Positions 10,265 through 18,883 of a stretch of DNA of 64,000 nt are shown in pieces. The notes beneath the pieces were generated by a model. It ran no database searches. It had not been told where the DNA came from and was given only the letters and a program-made list of their open reading frames with translations. Source of the stretch: Mycobacterium sp. MYCO198283 (lineage in GTDB: Bacteria > Actinomycetota > Actinomycetes > Mycobacteriales > Mycobacteriaceae); contig NZ_JAJQJI010000001.1 in NCBI RefSeq assembly GCF_021213805.1, forward strand, positions 503,944 to 567,943, written 5' to 3'. Made by a program: the position numbers and the translations under genes. Each line of letters begins with the position of its first letter. Position 1 is the stretch's first letter.

Positions 10265-11206
10265 ATGGCATCGCAACAGTCCGGCGGCGAGAGCACGCTG
10301 ACCGTCATCACCGCACTCGGGGCCAACGTGGCCGTCGCCGTGGCCAAGACGGTCGCCGCCCTGATCAGCGGGTCGGCGTCCATGGCCGCCGAGGCCGTGC
10401 ATTCGTGGGCCGACGCCGGCAATCAAGGGCTGCTGGCGGTCGCGAACCGCAGGAGCAAGCGGCCGCCCGACGCCGACCGGCCCTTCGGTTACGGCCGCGA
10501 AGCGTACGTGTGGTCGTTGCTCGCGGCGGTCGGACTGTTCGTCGTGGGCGGATCGCTGTCGGTGTGGCACGGCATCACCGAGCTGCTGCACGGCGAGTCG
10601 ACGCACGAGAACTACCTCGTCGCCTACGTCGTGCTGGCGGTGGCGTTCGTGCTCGAGTCGGTGTCCCTGCTGCAGGCGGTGCGGCAATTGCGGTCCGAGG
10701 CGCGCCAATTCGATCTCGGCCTGCTCGACCACGTGCTCGACACCTCCGACCCCACCACTCGGGCGGTGTTCGCGGAGGACACCGCAGCGCTGATCGGGAT
10801 CGTGCTGGCCGCCGCGGGCATCGGGCTGCACCAATGGACCGGCAACGCCGCGTGGGACGCCGTCGGGTCCATCATGGTCGGCCTGCTGCTGGGCGTGATC
10901 GCGGTGATCCTCATCGACCGCAACCGCCGCTTCCTCGTCGGCGAGCCGGCCAGCCCGGCGGTGCGGGAGGCCGCGACGCAGCGCATCCTGGGCTTGCCGG
11001 AGGTCGCCGCGGTGCGGTTCGTCCGGCTGGTGTTCGTCGGACCCAAGCAGCTGTTCCTGGTGGCGTCCGTCGACCTGCAAGGCGACGCCGTGGAGTCCTC
11101 GGTGGCGGCCACCCTGCGCCGGCTGGAGGTTGCGCTGCAGGACGACCCGTTCATCGTCGACGCGGTGCTCACGATCGCCGAACCCGACGAGCTCGAACGG
11201 GCCTGA
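10265..11206 (+). CDS. Cation diffusion facilitator (CDF) transporter
   Basis: This 313-residue inner-membrane protein has about six hydrophobic segments. It carries the CDF segment SMAAEAVHSWADAGNQGLL in the second helix and DRPFGYGREAYVWSL before the third. A soluble C-terminal domain follows (residues about 225-313). CDF proteins export Zn2+, Fe2+, Mn2+ or Co2+ in exchange for protons. Many CDF proteins carry HxxxD in the second helix; here the spacing reads HSWAD, which is consistent with that site. Confidence 0.85.
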   Translation: MASQQSGGESTLTVITALGANVAVAVAKTVAALISGSASMAAEAVHSWADAGNQGLLAVANRRSKRPPDADRPFGYGREAYVWSLLAAVGLFVVGGSLSVWHGITELLHGESTHENYLVAYVVLAVAFVLESVSLLQAVRQLRSEARQFDLGLLDHVLDTSDPTTRAVFAEDTAALIGIVLAAAGIGLHQWTGNAAWDAVGSIMVGLLLGVIAVILIDRNRRFLVGEPASPAVREAATQRILGLPEVAAVRFVRLVFVGPKQLFLVASVDLQGDAVESSVAATLRRLEVALQDDPFIVDAVLTIAEPDELERA

Positions 11207-11215
11207 CGGTGTCCG

Positions 11216-11656
11216 CTAGCTGCCCTTCACCTTCAGCACCCGCTTGCGCAGGCCCTCGGTGGCCGTGTCCAACAGGCCCTTGGCGCCCTTCTTGATGAGG
11301 AATCCCGGCAGCGGCACGGTGGGGTCGACGGTGAGCTCGAAGTGCACCTTGGTCTTGTCGCCGTCCGGGGTGAGGGTGTAGCGGGCGTCCTGGGCGCGCT
11401 GCTGCTTCGAGCTCACCAGCGTCCAGCTGACGCCGTCGTCGTGCACGGTGTAGTCGAGCACCTGGTCGTCGGTGACGCCGACGATCTTGACGACTTGGCG
11501 GGAGCGTTTCGGCCGGCCCTGGTCGTCGCGTTCGAGGATCTCCACCTTCTGATGGGCCGGCGACCACTCGGTGAGCGATTCCAGATCGAACAGCACCGCC
11601 ATGATCTCGTCGGGTGTGGCTTCGATGGTGACGTCGCGTGATTCGGTGATGGCCAT
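11216..11656 (-). CDS. SRPBCC (START-like) family protein, copy 1
   Basis: This 146-residue protein begins MAITESRDVTIEATPDEIMAVLFDLESLTEWSPAHQ, the usual start of the polyketide-cyclase/START-like fold, and ends in a basic segment (LRKRVLKVKGS). The fold forms a hydrophobic pocket for lipids or similar ligands. It is the last of three tandem paralogues separated by 9-11 bases (11216-12567), which look like recent duplications in one leftward transcript. Confidence 0.8.
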   Translation of the reverse strand: MAITESRDVTIEATPDEIMAVLFDLESLTEWSPAHQKVEILERDDQGRPKRSRQVVKIVGVTDDQVLDYTVHDDGVSWTLVSSKQQRAQDARYTLTPDGDKTKVHFELTVDPTVPLPGFLIKKGAKGLLDTATEGLRKRVLKVKGS

Positions 11657-11665
11657 GGCGGCAAT

Positions 11666-12112
11666 CTACTTGCCGCCGTCGGCCACCTTCAGCACCTGCT
11701 TGCGCAGGCCGTCCGTGGCGGTTTCCAGCGCGCCCTTCATCGCGCGTTTGAGCACGAAACCGGGCAGCGGCACCGACAGGTCGACCGCGATGTCGAAGCG
11801 GACCTTCGTCCTGTCGCCGTCGGGGGTCAGGGTGTAGCTGGCGTCCTGCGCCTTGAGCTGCCCGGCGCTCACCAGCGTCCAGCTCACCCGGTTGTCCGCC
11901 CAGGTGTAATCGACGACCTGCTCGTCGGAGATGCCCGCGGTCTTGACCTTCATCTTGACGCGCTTGGGCCGCCCGTCGTCGTGGGTCTCGAGCACCTCGG
12001 CGCTCTGGTACTGCGACGACCACGACGGCGTGCTCTGCACGTCGGAGATCACGTCGAGGATCTGTTCAGGGCTGGCTTCGATGACGACTTCGCGGGAATC
12101 CTTGACCGCCAT
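11666..12112 (-). CDS. SRPBCC (START-like) family protein, copy 2
   Basis: This 148-residue paralogue of the genes on both sides starts MAVKDSREVVIEASPEQILDVISDVQSTPSWSSQYQ and shares the ...DGDRTKVRFDI...DLSVPLPGFVLKRAMKG pattern. The ligand is unknown. It is the middle gene of the tandem triplet and is transcribed leftward with the others. Confidence 0.8.
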   Translation of the reverse strand: MAVKDSREVVIEASPEQILDVISDVQSTPSWSSQYQSAEVLETHDDGRPKRVKMKVKTAGISDEQVVDYTWADNRVSWTLVSAGQLKAQDASYTLTPDGDRTKVRFDIAVDLSVPLPGFVLKRAMKGALETATDGLRKQVLKVADGGK

Positions 12113-12123
12113 GGTCGATCAAC

Positions 12124-12567
12124 CTACGTGGCGCGGCGGCGGGAGAGCACCCGTTTGCGCAGCCCGTCGGTCGCGGTGTCGATCACGCCCTTGCTCGCCC
12201 GCTTGATCAGGAATCCGGGCATCGGCATCACCGGGTCGATGCGCACCTCGAAGCGCACGCGGGTGCTCGTCCCGTCGGGCGTCAGGGTGTACCGGGCGTC
12301 CTGGCTGCGCTGCCACTGCGAGCTGACCAGCGACCAGCCGTAGCCGTCGTCGTAGTACTGCAGCGCGATCTCGACCTCGTCGGTGATGCCGACGGTCGTG
12401 ACGGTCTGCCGGCTGCGCAGCGGGCGGCCCCGGTCGTCGCGCTCGGTGACCTCGCAGCGCTGATGCGGTTCGGACCACTCCGGGAGCGACTCCAGGTCGA
12501 GCATCACGGCGAGCACCTCGTCAAGGCCCGCTTCGATGACGACCTCGCGGGAGGCGGTGATCGCCAT
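12124..12567 (-). CDS. SRPBCC (START-like) family protein, copy 3
   Basis: This 147-residue protein is the first gene of the triplet. It starts MAITASREVVIEAGLDEVLAVMLDLESLPEWSEPHQ and is closer to copy 1 than to copy 2 in its N-terminal half. It is preceded by a 30-codon thiolase remnant (12572-12664), which suggests that the triplet once stood downstream of a lipid-transfer thiolase gene. Confidence 0.8.
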   Translation of the reverse strand: MAITASREVVIEAGLDEVLAVMLDLESLPEWSEPHQRCEVTERDDRGRPLRSRQTVTTVGITDEVEIALQYYDDGYGWSLVSSQWQRSQDARYTLTPDGTSTRVRFEVRIDPVMPMPGFLIKRASKGVIDTATDGLRKRVLSRRRAT

Positions 12568-12571
12568 CGGA

Positions 12572-12664
12572 TCAGCGCTGCGCGGTCATGACGCGAGCCA
12601 CGCGTCCGCCCGGCTGCTCGGAGCACGTCATCCCCACCCCGACGACGTAGACCTTGTTGGGCAC
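12572..12664 (-). pseudogene. N-terminal remnant of a lipid-transfer thiolase
   Basis: A short frame, GTG to TGA, encodes 30 residues starting VPNKVYVVGVGMTCSEQPGG. This matches the conserved N-terminus of mycobacterial lipid-transfer/thiolase proteins (N-K-V-Y-V-x-G-V-G-M-T). An AAGGAG ribosome binding site stands 6 bases before the GTG. The rest of the roughly 390-residue gene is missing, and the frame ends 4 bases before the SRPBCC triplet. It is best read as a deletion scar that kept the original translation start. Confidence 0.7.
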
Positions 12665-12738
12665 GGCACGCTCCTTCGCCTGGCTCCGCTGCTCCCGGCG
12701 CGGAGTTTAGCGGTGGGTGCGACGGGAATCCGGCCCGA

Positions 12739-13260
12739 ATGCAATCCCCCGCCACCGCCTCCGACATCACGCTGGAGGTCGACGGCCGGCGATGTTCGCT
12801 GCACGTCGACAACCGCACGTCGCTGCTCGACGCGCTGCGCGACCACCTCGGCGTCACGTCGCCGAAGAAGGGCTGCGACCACGGGCAATGCGGGTCGTGC
12901 ACCGTGCTGCGCGACGGCCGGCGGGTGGTGAGTTGCCTGACGTTCGCGGTCGCGCACGACGGCGCGTCGATCACCACCGCGGCCGGCCTGCACGACGGCG
13001 ACGCGCTGCATCCGGTGGCGCAGGCGTTCCTGGAGCACGACGGGTTCCAGTGCGGCTACTGCACGCCCGGGCAGGTGTGTTCGGCGGTCGGCATGCTCGA
13101 CGAGGCCAAGGCCGGCAACCCGAGTTCGGTCACCGACGACCTCGAGGCGGCACCGCAGCTGACCGACGACGAGATCCGGGAACGCATGAGCGGCAACCTG
13201 TGTCGCTGCGCCGCCTACCCGAACATCGTCGCCGCCATCCGGCAGGCGGCCGGCGCATGA
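12739..13260 (+). CDS. Molybdenum hydroxylase, [2Fe-2S] small subunit (PaoA/YagT-like)
   Basis: This 173-residue protein holds a plant-type ferredoxin cluster (GCDHGQCGSC ... VVSC) and a second all-helical [2Fe-2S] domain (FQCGYCTPGQV ... GNLCRCAAYP). It passes electrons from the molybdenum subunit towards FAD. It is the first gene of a three-gene operon in the order small, FAD, large, as in Escherichia coli yagTSR. Unlike YagT it has no obvious Tat signal, so it should act in the cytoplasm. Confidence 0.88.
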   Translation: MQSPATASDITLEVDGRRCSLHVDNRTSLLDALRDHLGVTSPKKGCDHGQCGSCTVLRDGRRVVSCLTFAVAHDGASITTAAGLHDGDALHPVAQAFLEHDGFQCGYCTPGQVCSAVGMLDEAKAGNPSSVTDDLEAAPQLTDDEIRERMSGNLCRCAAYPNIVAAIRQAAGA

Positions 13261-14243
13261 TCCCGTTCGAATACCGCCGCGCGCAGTCGGCCTCCGACGC
13301 CGTGACCGCGCTCGCCGAGCGCCCGGACGCGGCGTTCCTCGGCGGCGGCACCAACCTCGTCGACCACATGAAGCTCGGAGTCGCCGAACCGCGGCTGCTG
13401 GTGGACGTGAGCTCGCTGCCCGGCGACGTCACCGGCACGGGCGCCGGCGGCCTGCGCGTCGACGCATCCGTGCGCAACAGCGACCTCGCGGCGCATCCGC
13501 TGGTGCGCAGCCGCTACCCGGTGCTGGCCCGCGCGCTGCTGTCGGCGGCGTCCGGCCAGCTCCGCAACGCGGCCACGACCGCGGGAAACCTGCTGCAGCG
13601 CACCCGCTGCGTGTACTTCCAGGACGTCACCACCCCGTGCAACAAGCGCGAGCCCGGCACCGGCTGCTCGGCCATCGGCGGCTACACCCGCTACCACGCC
13701 ATCCTCGGCGCGTCGCCGCAGTGCGTGGCGGCGCACCCGTCGGACATGGCCGTCGCGATGGCCGCACTCGACGCCGACGTGCTGGTGCTCGGGCCCGACG
13801 GTGAGCACCGGATCCCGCTGACCGAGTTCTACCGGCTGCCCGGCGACGAGCCGCACCGCGACACCGTCCTGCGACACGGCCAGCTGATCACCGCCGTCGA
13901 GCTGCCGCCGCCACCCGAGCGCGCCGTGAGCACGTATCGCAAGGTCCGCGACCGGGCGTCGTATGCGTTCGCGCTGGTGTCGGTGGGCGCGGAAGTGGTG
14001 CTCGACGGGGACCGCATCGCCTCGGCCCGGGTGGCGCTGGGCGGTATCGCGCACGCGCCGTGGCGGGCCACCCGCGCCGAAGGCGTGCTCGTCGGCGCCC
14101 CCGCCACCGAGGACACCTTCGCCGCCGCGGCCGACGCCGAGCTCGCGGCCGCAGAACCGTTGCCGGGCAACGAGTTCAAGGTGGAGCTGACGCGCCGCAC
14201 CCTGGTGGCCACGCTGCGCGAGCTGGCGGGTGGTCGGCGATGA
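13257..14243 (+). CDS. Molybdenum hydroxylase, FAD subunit with probable extra Fe-S site (PaoB/YagS-like)
   Basis: This 328-residue protein is a CoxM-like FAD subunit with the motifs FLGGGTNLVDHMKLG and TAGNLLQRTRC. An insertion carries four cysteines (TRCVYFQD, TPCNKREPGTGC, SPQC, residues about 117-160). That pattern is the [4Fe-4S] loop described for PaoB of the E. coli periplasmic aldehyde oxidoreductase. It overlaps the upstream gene by ATGA. Confidence 0.85.
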   Translation: MIPFEYRRAQSASDAVTALAERPDAAFLGGGTNLVDHMKLGVAEPRLLVDVSSLPGDVTGTGAGGLRVDASVRNSDLAAHPLVRSRYPVLARALLSAASGQLRNAATTAGNLLQRTRCVYFQDVTTPCNKREPGTGCSAIGGYTRYHAILGASPQCVAAHPSDMAVAMAALDADVLVLGPDGEHRIPLTEFYRLPGDEPHRDTVLRHGQLITAVELPPPPERAVSTYRKVRDRASYAFALVSVGAEVVLDGDRIASARVALGGIAHAPWRATRAEGVLVGAPATEDTFAAAADAELAAAEPLPGNEFKVELTRRTLVATLRELAGGRR

Positions 14244-16333
14244 CCATGGCCCCGCTGCGCCCGGTTGCCATCGGCCGGCCCGACCTGCGCGTCGACGGCC
14301 GCGCGAAGGTGACCGGCACGGCACCGTACGCCGTCGAGTATCCCGTCGAAGCGCCGCTGTATCTCCATCCGGTGCAGGCGACCATCGCCCGCGGGCGGGT
14401 GCGCAGCATGAGCACCGAGCGCGCGAGGGCGCTGCCCGGAGTTGTCGACGTGCTCACCGTGTTCGACGCGCCCCACCTCGTCGACGCCACCGACGGCGAA
14501 CTGGCGATCCTGCAGGACGACCGCGTGCACTTCCGCGGGCAGCTCATCGGCGGGGTGCTCGCGCAGACCGCCGAGACCGCCCGCGAGGCCGCGGCGCTTA
14601 TCGCCGTCGACTACGCCGCCGAGGAGCACGACACCGAGTTGCGGGCCGATCACCCGGAGCTGTACGCGCCGGACCAGGTGAACCCGTCCTACGAGACCGA
14701 CACTGCCGAGGGTGACGTCGACGCGGCGCTCGCGGAGGCGGACGTCGTTGTCGACCAGTGGTATTCGACGCCGATCGAGCACAACAACCCGATGGAACCG
14801 CACGCCACGATCGCGATCTGGCACGGCGACGGGGAGCGCGTCGCCACGCTGTACGACTCGATCCAGGGCGTCCACGCGGCGGCCAAGACGCTGGCGCCGT
14901 TGTTCGGGCTCGAGCCGTCGCAGCTGCGGGTCGTCGCGCGCCACGTCGGCGGTGGATTCGGGTCCAAGGGCGCGCCGCACGCACACGAGGTGCTGGCGCT
15001 GCTGGCCGCGCAGCGGGCCGGCGGCCGGCCGGTGAAGCTCGCGTTGACCCGCCAGCAAATGTTCGCGCTCGTCGGCTACCGCACCCCGACCATTCAGCGG
15101 ATCCGGTTGGGCGCCACGCGCGACGGCACGCTGACCGCGCTGGTGCACGACGCCATCGGGCAGACCGCGCGCAGCAAGGAGTTCGCCGAGCAGACGGCCG
15201 TCACGTCACGCAAGATGTATGCCGCGCCGAACCGGCGCACCACGCACCGGCTGGCCGCGCTCGACGTGCCGTTCCCGTTCTGGATGCGGGCACCGGGCGA
15301 GTGCCCGGGGACGTATGCCGCCGAGGTCGCGATGGACGAGCTGGCGTATGCCTGCGGCGTCGACCCGATCGAGCTGCGCATCCGCAACGAACCCGCCGTC
15401 GACCCCGAGACCGGCAACCCGTGGTCGAGCCGCCGCCTCGTCGACTGCCTGCGCCTCGGCGCCGATCGATTCGGCTGGGCCGCAAGGCCGTTCGCGCCGC
15501 GGGCCACCTCCGACGGCGATTGGCTGGTCGGCACCGGCGTCGCGTCGGCCACCTATCCGGCGATGATCCAGCCCGGTAACACCGCCCGCGTGCGCTACGT
15601 CGACGACCGCTACGAGGTGGCCATCGGCGCCGTCGACATCGGCACCGGCGCCTGGACGGCGCTGACGCAGATCTGCGCCGACGCGCTCGAGGTGCCGGTC
15701 GAACTCGTGGACCTGCGGATCGGCGACAGCGCGCTGCCCGCCGCGTCGGTGGCGGGCGGATCGTCCGGCATCAGCTCGTGGGGTCGCGCGATCGTCGCGG
15801 CGGCCCGCCAATTCCGCCACGACCACGGCGACGTGCCGTCGCCCGGCGCGGCCAGCGAGGCCGACGCCCCGGAGAATCCCGACGGCGACGCGGTCACGAT
15901 CCAGTCGTTCGGCGCGCATTTCGTCGAGGCGCGTGTCCACCGCGACACCGGCGAGGTGCGGGTGCCGCGGATGCTCGGCGTGTTCTCGATCGGCCGCGCC
16001 ATCAACGCCCGGACGCTGCGCTCGCAGCTGATCGGCGGCATGACGATGGGCCTGTCGATGGCGTTGCACGAAGAAAGCGTTCGCGACCACCGCTTCGGGC
16101 ACGTCGTCACCCAAGACCTGGCGACCTACCACTTCAGCTCGCACGCCGACGTCGCCGATATCGACGCGATCTGGCTCGACGATGAGGTGGACGAGCACAG
16201 CAACCCGATGGGCTCGCGCGGAGCCGGGGAGATCGGCATCGTCGGCTCGGCGGCCGCCGTCGTCAACGCGATCTTCCACGCGACCGGCATCCGGGTGCGC
16301 GACCTCCCGGCGACCCTGGACAAACTGCTGTGA
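14240..16333 (+). CDS. Molybdenum hydroxylase, molybdopterin-binding large subunit (PaoC/YagR-like)
   Basis: This 697-residue protein is a xanthine-oxidase-family large subunit. Motifs include VGGGFGSKGAPHAHEVLALLAA, PFWMRAPGE and, near the C-terminus, GSRGAGEIGIVG, which carries the catalytic Glu. The CO-dehydrogenase active-site loop with a reactive Cys is not present, so an aldehyde or N-heterocycle oxidase is more likely. It overlaps both neighbours by 4 bases. No cofactor maturation gene is visible nearby. Confidence 0.87.
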   Translation: MTMAPLRPVAIGRPDLRVDGRAKVTGTAPYAVEYPVEAPLYLHPVQATIARGRVRSMSTERARALPGVVDVLTVFDAPHLVDATDGELAILQDDRVHFRGQLIGGVLAQTAETAREAAALIAVDYAAEEHDTELRADHPELYAPDQVNPSYETDTAEGDVDAALAEADVVVDQWYSTPIEHNNPMEPHATIAIWHGDGERVATLYDSIQGVHAAAKTLAPLFGLEPSQLRVVARHVGGGFGSKGAPHAHEVLALLAAQRAGGRPVKLALTRQQMFALVGYRTPTIQRIRLGATRDGTLTALVHDAIGQTARSKEFAEQTAVTSRKMYAAPNRRTTHRLAALDVPFPFWMRAPGECPGTYAAEVAMDELAYACGVDPIELRIRNEPAVDPETGNPWSSRRLVDCLRLGADRFGWAARPFAPRATSDGDWLVGTGVASATYPAMIQPGNTARVRYVDDRYEVAIGAVDIGTGAWTALTQICADALEVPVELVDLRIGDSALPAASVAGGSSGISSWGRAIVAAARQFRHDHGDVPSPGAASEADAPENPDGDAVTIQSFGAHFVEARVHRDTGEVRVPRMLGVFSIGRAINARTLRSQLIGGMTMGLSMALHEESVRDHRFGHVVTQDLATYHFSSHADVADIDAIWLDDEVDEHSNPMGSRGAGEIGIVGSAAAVVNAIFHATGIRVRDLPATLDKLL

Positions 16334-17127
16334 CCGGTCAGCAGATGTTCACCGCCGCCGACGGCATCGAATTGGCCGTCCGCTCGACCGGGTCGGGTTG
16401 CCCGCTGCTGTTGGTGCACGGCAGCAACGGCGGGCTCGACTCATGGGACGACCTGGCACCGAAGTTCGCCGACCACCAGGTGTGGCGGTATGCCCGCCGC
16501 GGCTATCCGCCGAGCGGCGCCGCGCCGCCCGGCAACACGTTCGCGGCCGAAGCGGACGATCTGCTGCTGATCGCGCGGCGGGCCGCGGCGGACGCCGAAC
16601 AGCGCGTCAACGTGGTCGGCAGCTCCTACGGCGCCTCGGTCGCGCTGCATGCCGCGCTGCGGTCGACGGCCGACATTGCGTCGTTGGCGCTGCTCGAACC
16701 GCCGTTGCTGCTGTGCGGTACGAGGCTGGCGCCGGTCGTCGCCGAGTACCGCGAGCTGTTCGACGCCGGTCACTACCGCGCCGCGCTCGAGCTGTTCCTG
16801 CGCGAGGCGGCGCGGCTGCCCGACGAGCTGCTCGACGCCGGTCCGCCGGTGCCCAACGATCCGGCGGCGGCCGCGGCCGCGCTCGGTGACCTGGAGGCGA
16901 TGGCCGCCGACTCGTGCGACGTGCAGCGATGGTCGGCGATCGACGTGCCGGTACTGCTCATGGGCGGCGCCGACAGCTGGGATCCGTTGCCGCAGGGGAT
17001 GCGGGATCTCGCCGACGTCCTGCAGGACGTGCAGCGGGTGTCCTGGGAGGGGAAGTCGCACCTGACGCTCGCCTCGCCACCCGATCTGGTGGCCGGCCGG
17101 CTCCGGGCGTTCCTCGGCACGGTGTGA
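16330..17127 (+). CDS. Alpha/beta hydrolase
   Basis: This 265-residue protein has the fold's oxyanion segment LLVHGSNGG, the nucleophile elbow VVGSSYGAS (Ser at GxSxG), and a plausible late acid and His (GGADSWDPLP; GKSHLTLA). The substrate is unknown. Its GTG start overlaps the stop of the molybdenum subunit, so it belongs to the same operon and may act on the oxidation product. Confidence 0.82.
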   Translation: MTGQQMFTAADGIELAVRSTGSGCPLLLVHGSNGGLDSWDDLAPKFADHQVWRYARRGYPPSGAAPPGNTFAAEADDLLLIARRAAADAEQRVNVVGSSYGASVALHAALRSTADIASLALLEPPLLLCGTRLAPVVAEYRELFDAGHYRAALELFLREAARLPDELLDAGPPVPNDPAAAAAALGDLEAMAADSCDVQRWSAIDVPVLLMGGADSWDPLPQGMRDLADVLQDVQRVSWEGKSHLTLASPPDLVAGRLRAFLGTV

Positions 17128-17159
17128 CTCCGACGCCCGGCACCACCCGAACCTGAATC

Positions 17160-17206
17160 CAAGGTAAGGGTAACCTCTTGTTTCTTAGGTAACCCTCAGC
17201 TACATT
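17160..17206 (+). promoter_or_regulatory. Promoter with two iron-box-like sites upstream of the porin gene
   Basis: A promoter reads TTGTTT (17178-17183), 17-base spacer, TACATT (17201-17206). Two sequences resemble the IdeR iron box TTAGGTTAGGCTAACCTAA. CAAGGTAAGGGTAACCTCT at 17160-17178 fits the degenerate consensus (W/S allowed) at 15 of 19 positions, and TTAGGTAACCCTCAGCTAC at 17185-17203 at 14 of 19. The second overlaps the promoter core. Control by IdeR is inference from these matches. Confidence 0.5.
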
Positions 17207-17252
17207 CGGCGCGCCCCGCTGGGGGTCACCCATGCTGACAACAGGAGACACC

Positions 17253-18818
17253 GTGCACCTTGCCCTACGCGACGACACGAACGCCGAGTTCTGGTCGCGA
17301 CCCACTGCACCGGCCCGCCGCGCCAACCGGTTCGCCGTCGCCGGCGTCGCCGTCGCCGGCGCTGCCGCCATCGCACTGAGCCCCGCGGCGCCGACGATGC
17401 CCGCGCTCGAAGAGCTGCAGCAACGCGCGGTCGAGTTCACCGGGCTCACGTTGACCGACCCGAACCGGCTCGTCGATCCGCTGACCGCCCTTGGGCAGGC
17501 GTTCACCGCCAGTGTGGGCGCGGTGACCCAGTTCGGTACCAACCTCGCCGGCCAGACGGTCCCGAACCTCGCGTCGATCCTCGGCAACAGCCCGGCGTTG
17601 CTGGCCGACCTCGGCCAGGTGGCGATCAACCTGCCCACCGGCATCTCGAACCTGTCGACGGTGCTGCAGAACGCCGCCACCGCCTACAACAACGCGAACC
17701 CAGCGGTGCAGGCGGCGCTCCAGGACGCGATCACCAAGCTCCCGACCTCCATCGGAAACGCGCTGGGTTACCTTCAGCAGGGCGAGTTCGTCGAGGCGTT
17801 CAGCGAACTGAACATCTGGTTCCTCGTGGAATTGCTGGAGCAACCGGCCGCGCCGCTGTTCCCCCTGCTCACCACGCTGCCGGGCGACATTGGCGAGGCG
17901 TTGGGCTCCGAGCGGCTCGGCAATCTGCTCGACGCGCTCTTCACGCGTGCCGGCGGCTTCAACGGCATCGCCCGCGCGCTGCTGGCCGCGCCGATCTCCG
18001 GCGTCTTCCAGTCGGCGATCATCCTCGACGACGTGCGCGCGGCCATCCAGATCGGTCGGACCGACCTGGCCGTCGCCGGGCTCGCGAGCCTGCCGATCCT
18101 GGCGGCCAGCGCCTTCCTCAACGGCTTCGTTCCGCCGGTCCTCAACCCCAATCAGTCGCCGATCCGGTCGACCTTCCCGGGCATCTTCGGCGACAACGGC
18201 CTGGTCGACTTCTTCTTCGTCGACCTGCCCCGCACCATCGCCACGGGCCTGGCGGCGCCGGTCACAACCACCGCCGCCACCCCGGCGGCAGCGCTGGCCA
18301 CGGTGGCGTCCACCGACCTGACGGCCGGCGGCACGACGATCACCGTCTCGCTCGACGACTCGGCTGGCGAGGCTTCGGCTGGCGGTATCTCAGTCGGCGG
18401 TGTTTCGGCCGGCGGTGTTTCGGCCGGCTCGACCGGCTCGGCCGGCGGTGTTTCGACCGGCTCGGCCGTCTCGGCCGGCGGTGGCTCGACCGGCTCGACC
18501 GGCTCGACCGGCTCGACCGGCTCGACCGGCTCGGCCGGCGGCGTCGAAGTGGGCGATGAGTCCGACGACGGCGACGATGCCGGCACGGATGCTGGTGCCG
18601 GCGCGAAGGACGAGGTGGCGGACGGCGCGAAGGAGGCGGATAAGGCGCTCGACGACAAGTCCGCCGCCGACGACGACTCCGCCGACGCGGGCGACGGCGC
18701 CTCGAAGAAACACGCTTCGGACGACAATGCCGACAACAAGACCGACCGCGGCACCGACGGCAAATCGAACGACGGCGGCGCCGACAACGGCGGTTCGGAC
18801 AAGTCCGGCGACGCCTGA
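17253..18818 (+). CDS. GjpA-type outer-membrane porin-like protein
   Basis: This 521-residue protein begins with a basic stretch and a hydrophobic segment (residues about 22-40, FAVAGVAVAGAAAIALSP), likely a signal sequence. The body resembles mycobacterial proteins annotated as outer-membrane porin GjpA. From about residue 370 it turns into a Gly/Ser/Thr repeat, then a charged Asp/Lys/Ala-rich tail to the end. The GTG at 17253 is preferred over the ATG at 17232 because AGGAG lies just upstream of it. The monocistronic layout, promoter and terminator are all visible. Confidence 0.75.
   Translation: MHLALRDDTNAEFWSRPTAPARRANRFAVAGVAVAGAAAIALSPAAPTMPALEELQQRAVEFTGLTLTDPNRLVDPLTALGQAFTASVGAVTQFGTNLAGQTVPNLASILGNSPALLADLGQVAINLPTGISNLSTVLQNAATAYNNANPAVQAALQDAITKLPTSIGNALGYLQQGEFVEAFSELNIWFLVELLEQPAAPLFPLLTTLPGDIGEALGSERLGNLLDALFTRAGGFNGIARALLAAPISGVFQSAIILDDVRAAIQIGRTDLAVAGLASLPILAASAFLNGFVPPVLNPNQSPIRSTFPGIFGDNGLVDFFFVDLPRTIATGLAAPVTTTAATPAAALATVASTDLTAGGTTITVSLDDSAGEASAGGISVGGVSAGGVSAGSTGSAGGVSTGSAVSAGGGSTGSTGSTGSTGSTGSAGGVEVGDESDDGDDAGTDAGAGAKDEVADGAKEADKALDDKSAADDDSADAGDGASKKHASDDNADNKTDRGTDGKSNDGGADNGGSDKSGDA
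18361..18545 (+). repeat. Gly/Ser/Thr codon repeat inside the porin gene
   Basis: A degenerate array of short units (GGCTCGACC and GGCTCGGCC, plus GGCGGTGTTTCG) encodes residues about 370-431 as strings of GST, GSA and SAGGVS. Such arrays can change length by slippage, so the copy number here may vary between strains or be mis-assembled. Confidence 0.85.
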
Positions 18819-18831
18819 CGACCCGATGGCG

Positions 18832-18860
18832 ACGGCCCCCTCGAACTCCGAGGGGGCCGT
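18832..18860. terminator. Hairpin terminator after the porin gene
   Basis: A perfect 10-bp stem (ACGGCCCCCT at 18832-18841 and its complement at 18851-18860) closes a 9-base loop, 13 bases after the porin stop codon. There is no T-run. Confidence 0.75.
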
Positions 18861-18883
18861 TCGCGTTGTGCGTCTGCGTGGTT

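Noticed and set aside
18361..18545. A CRISPR-like repeat array
   Set aside because: The repeats are short, in-frame codon units without unique spacers, inside a coding sequence. No CRISPR array or cas gene was seen anywhere in the window.
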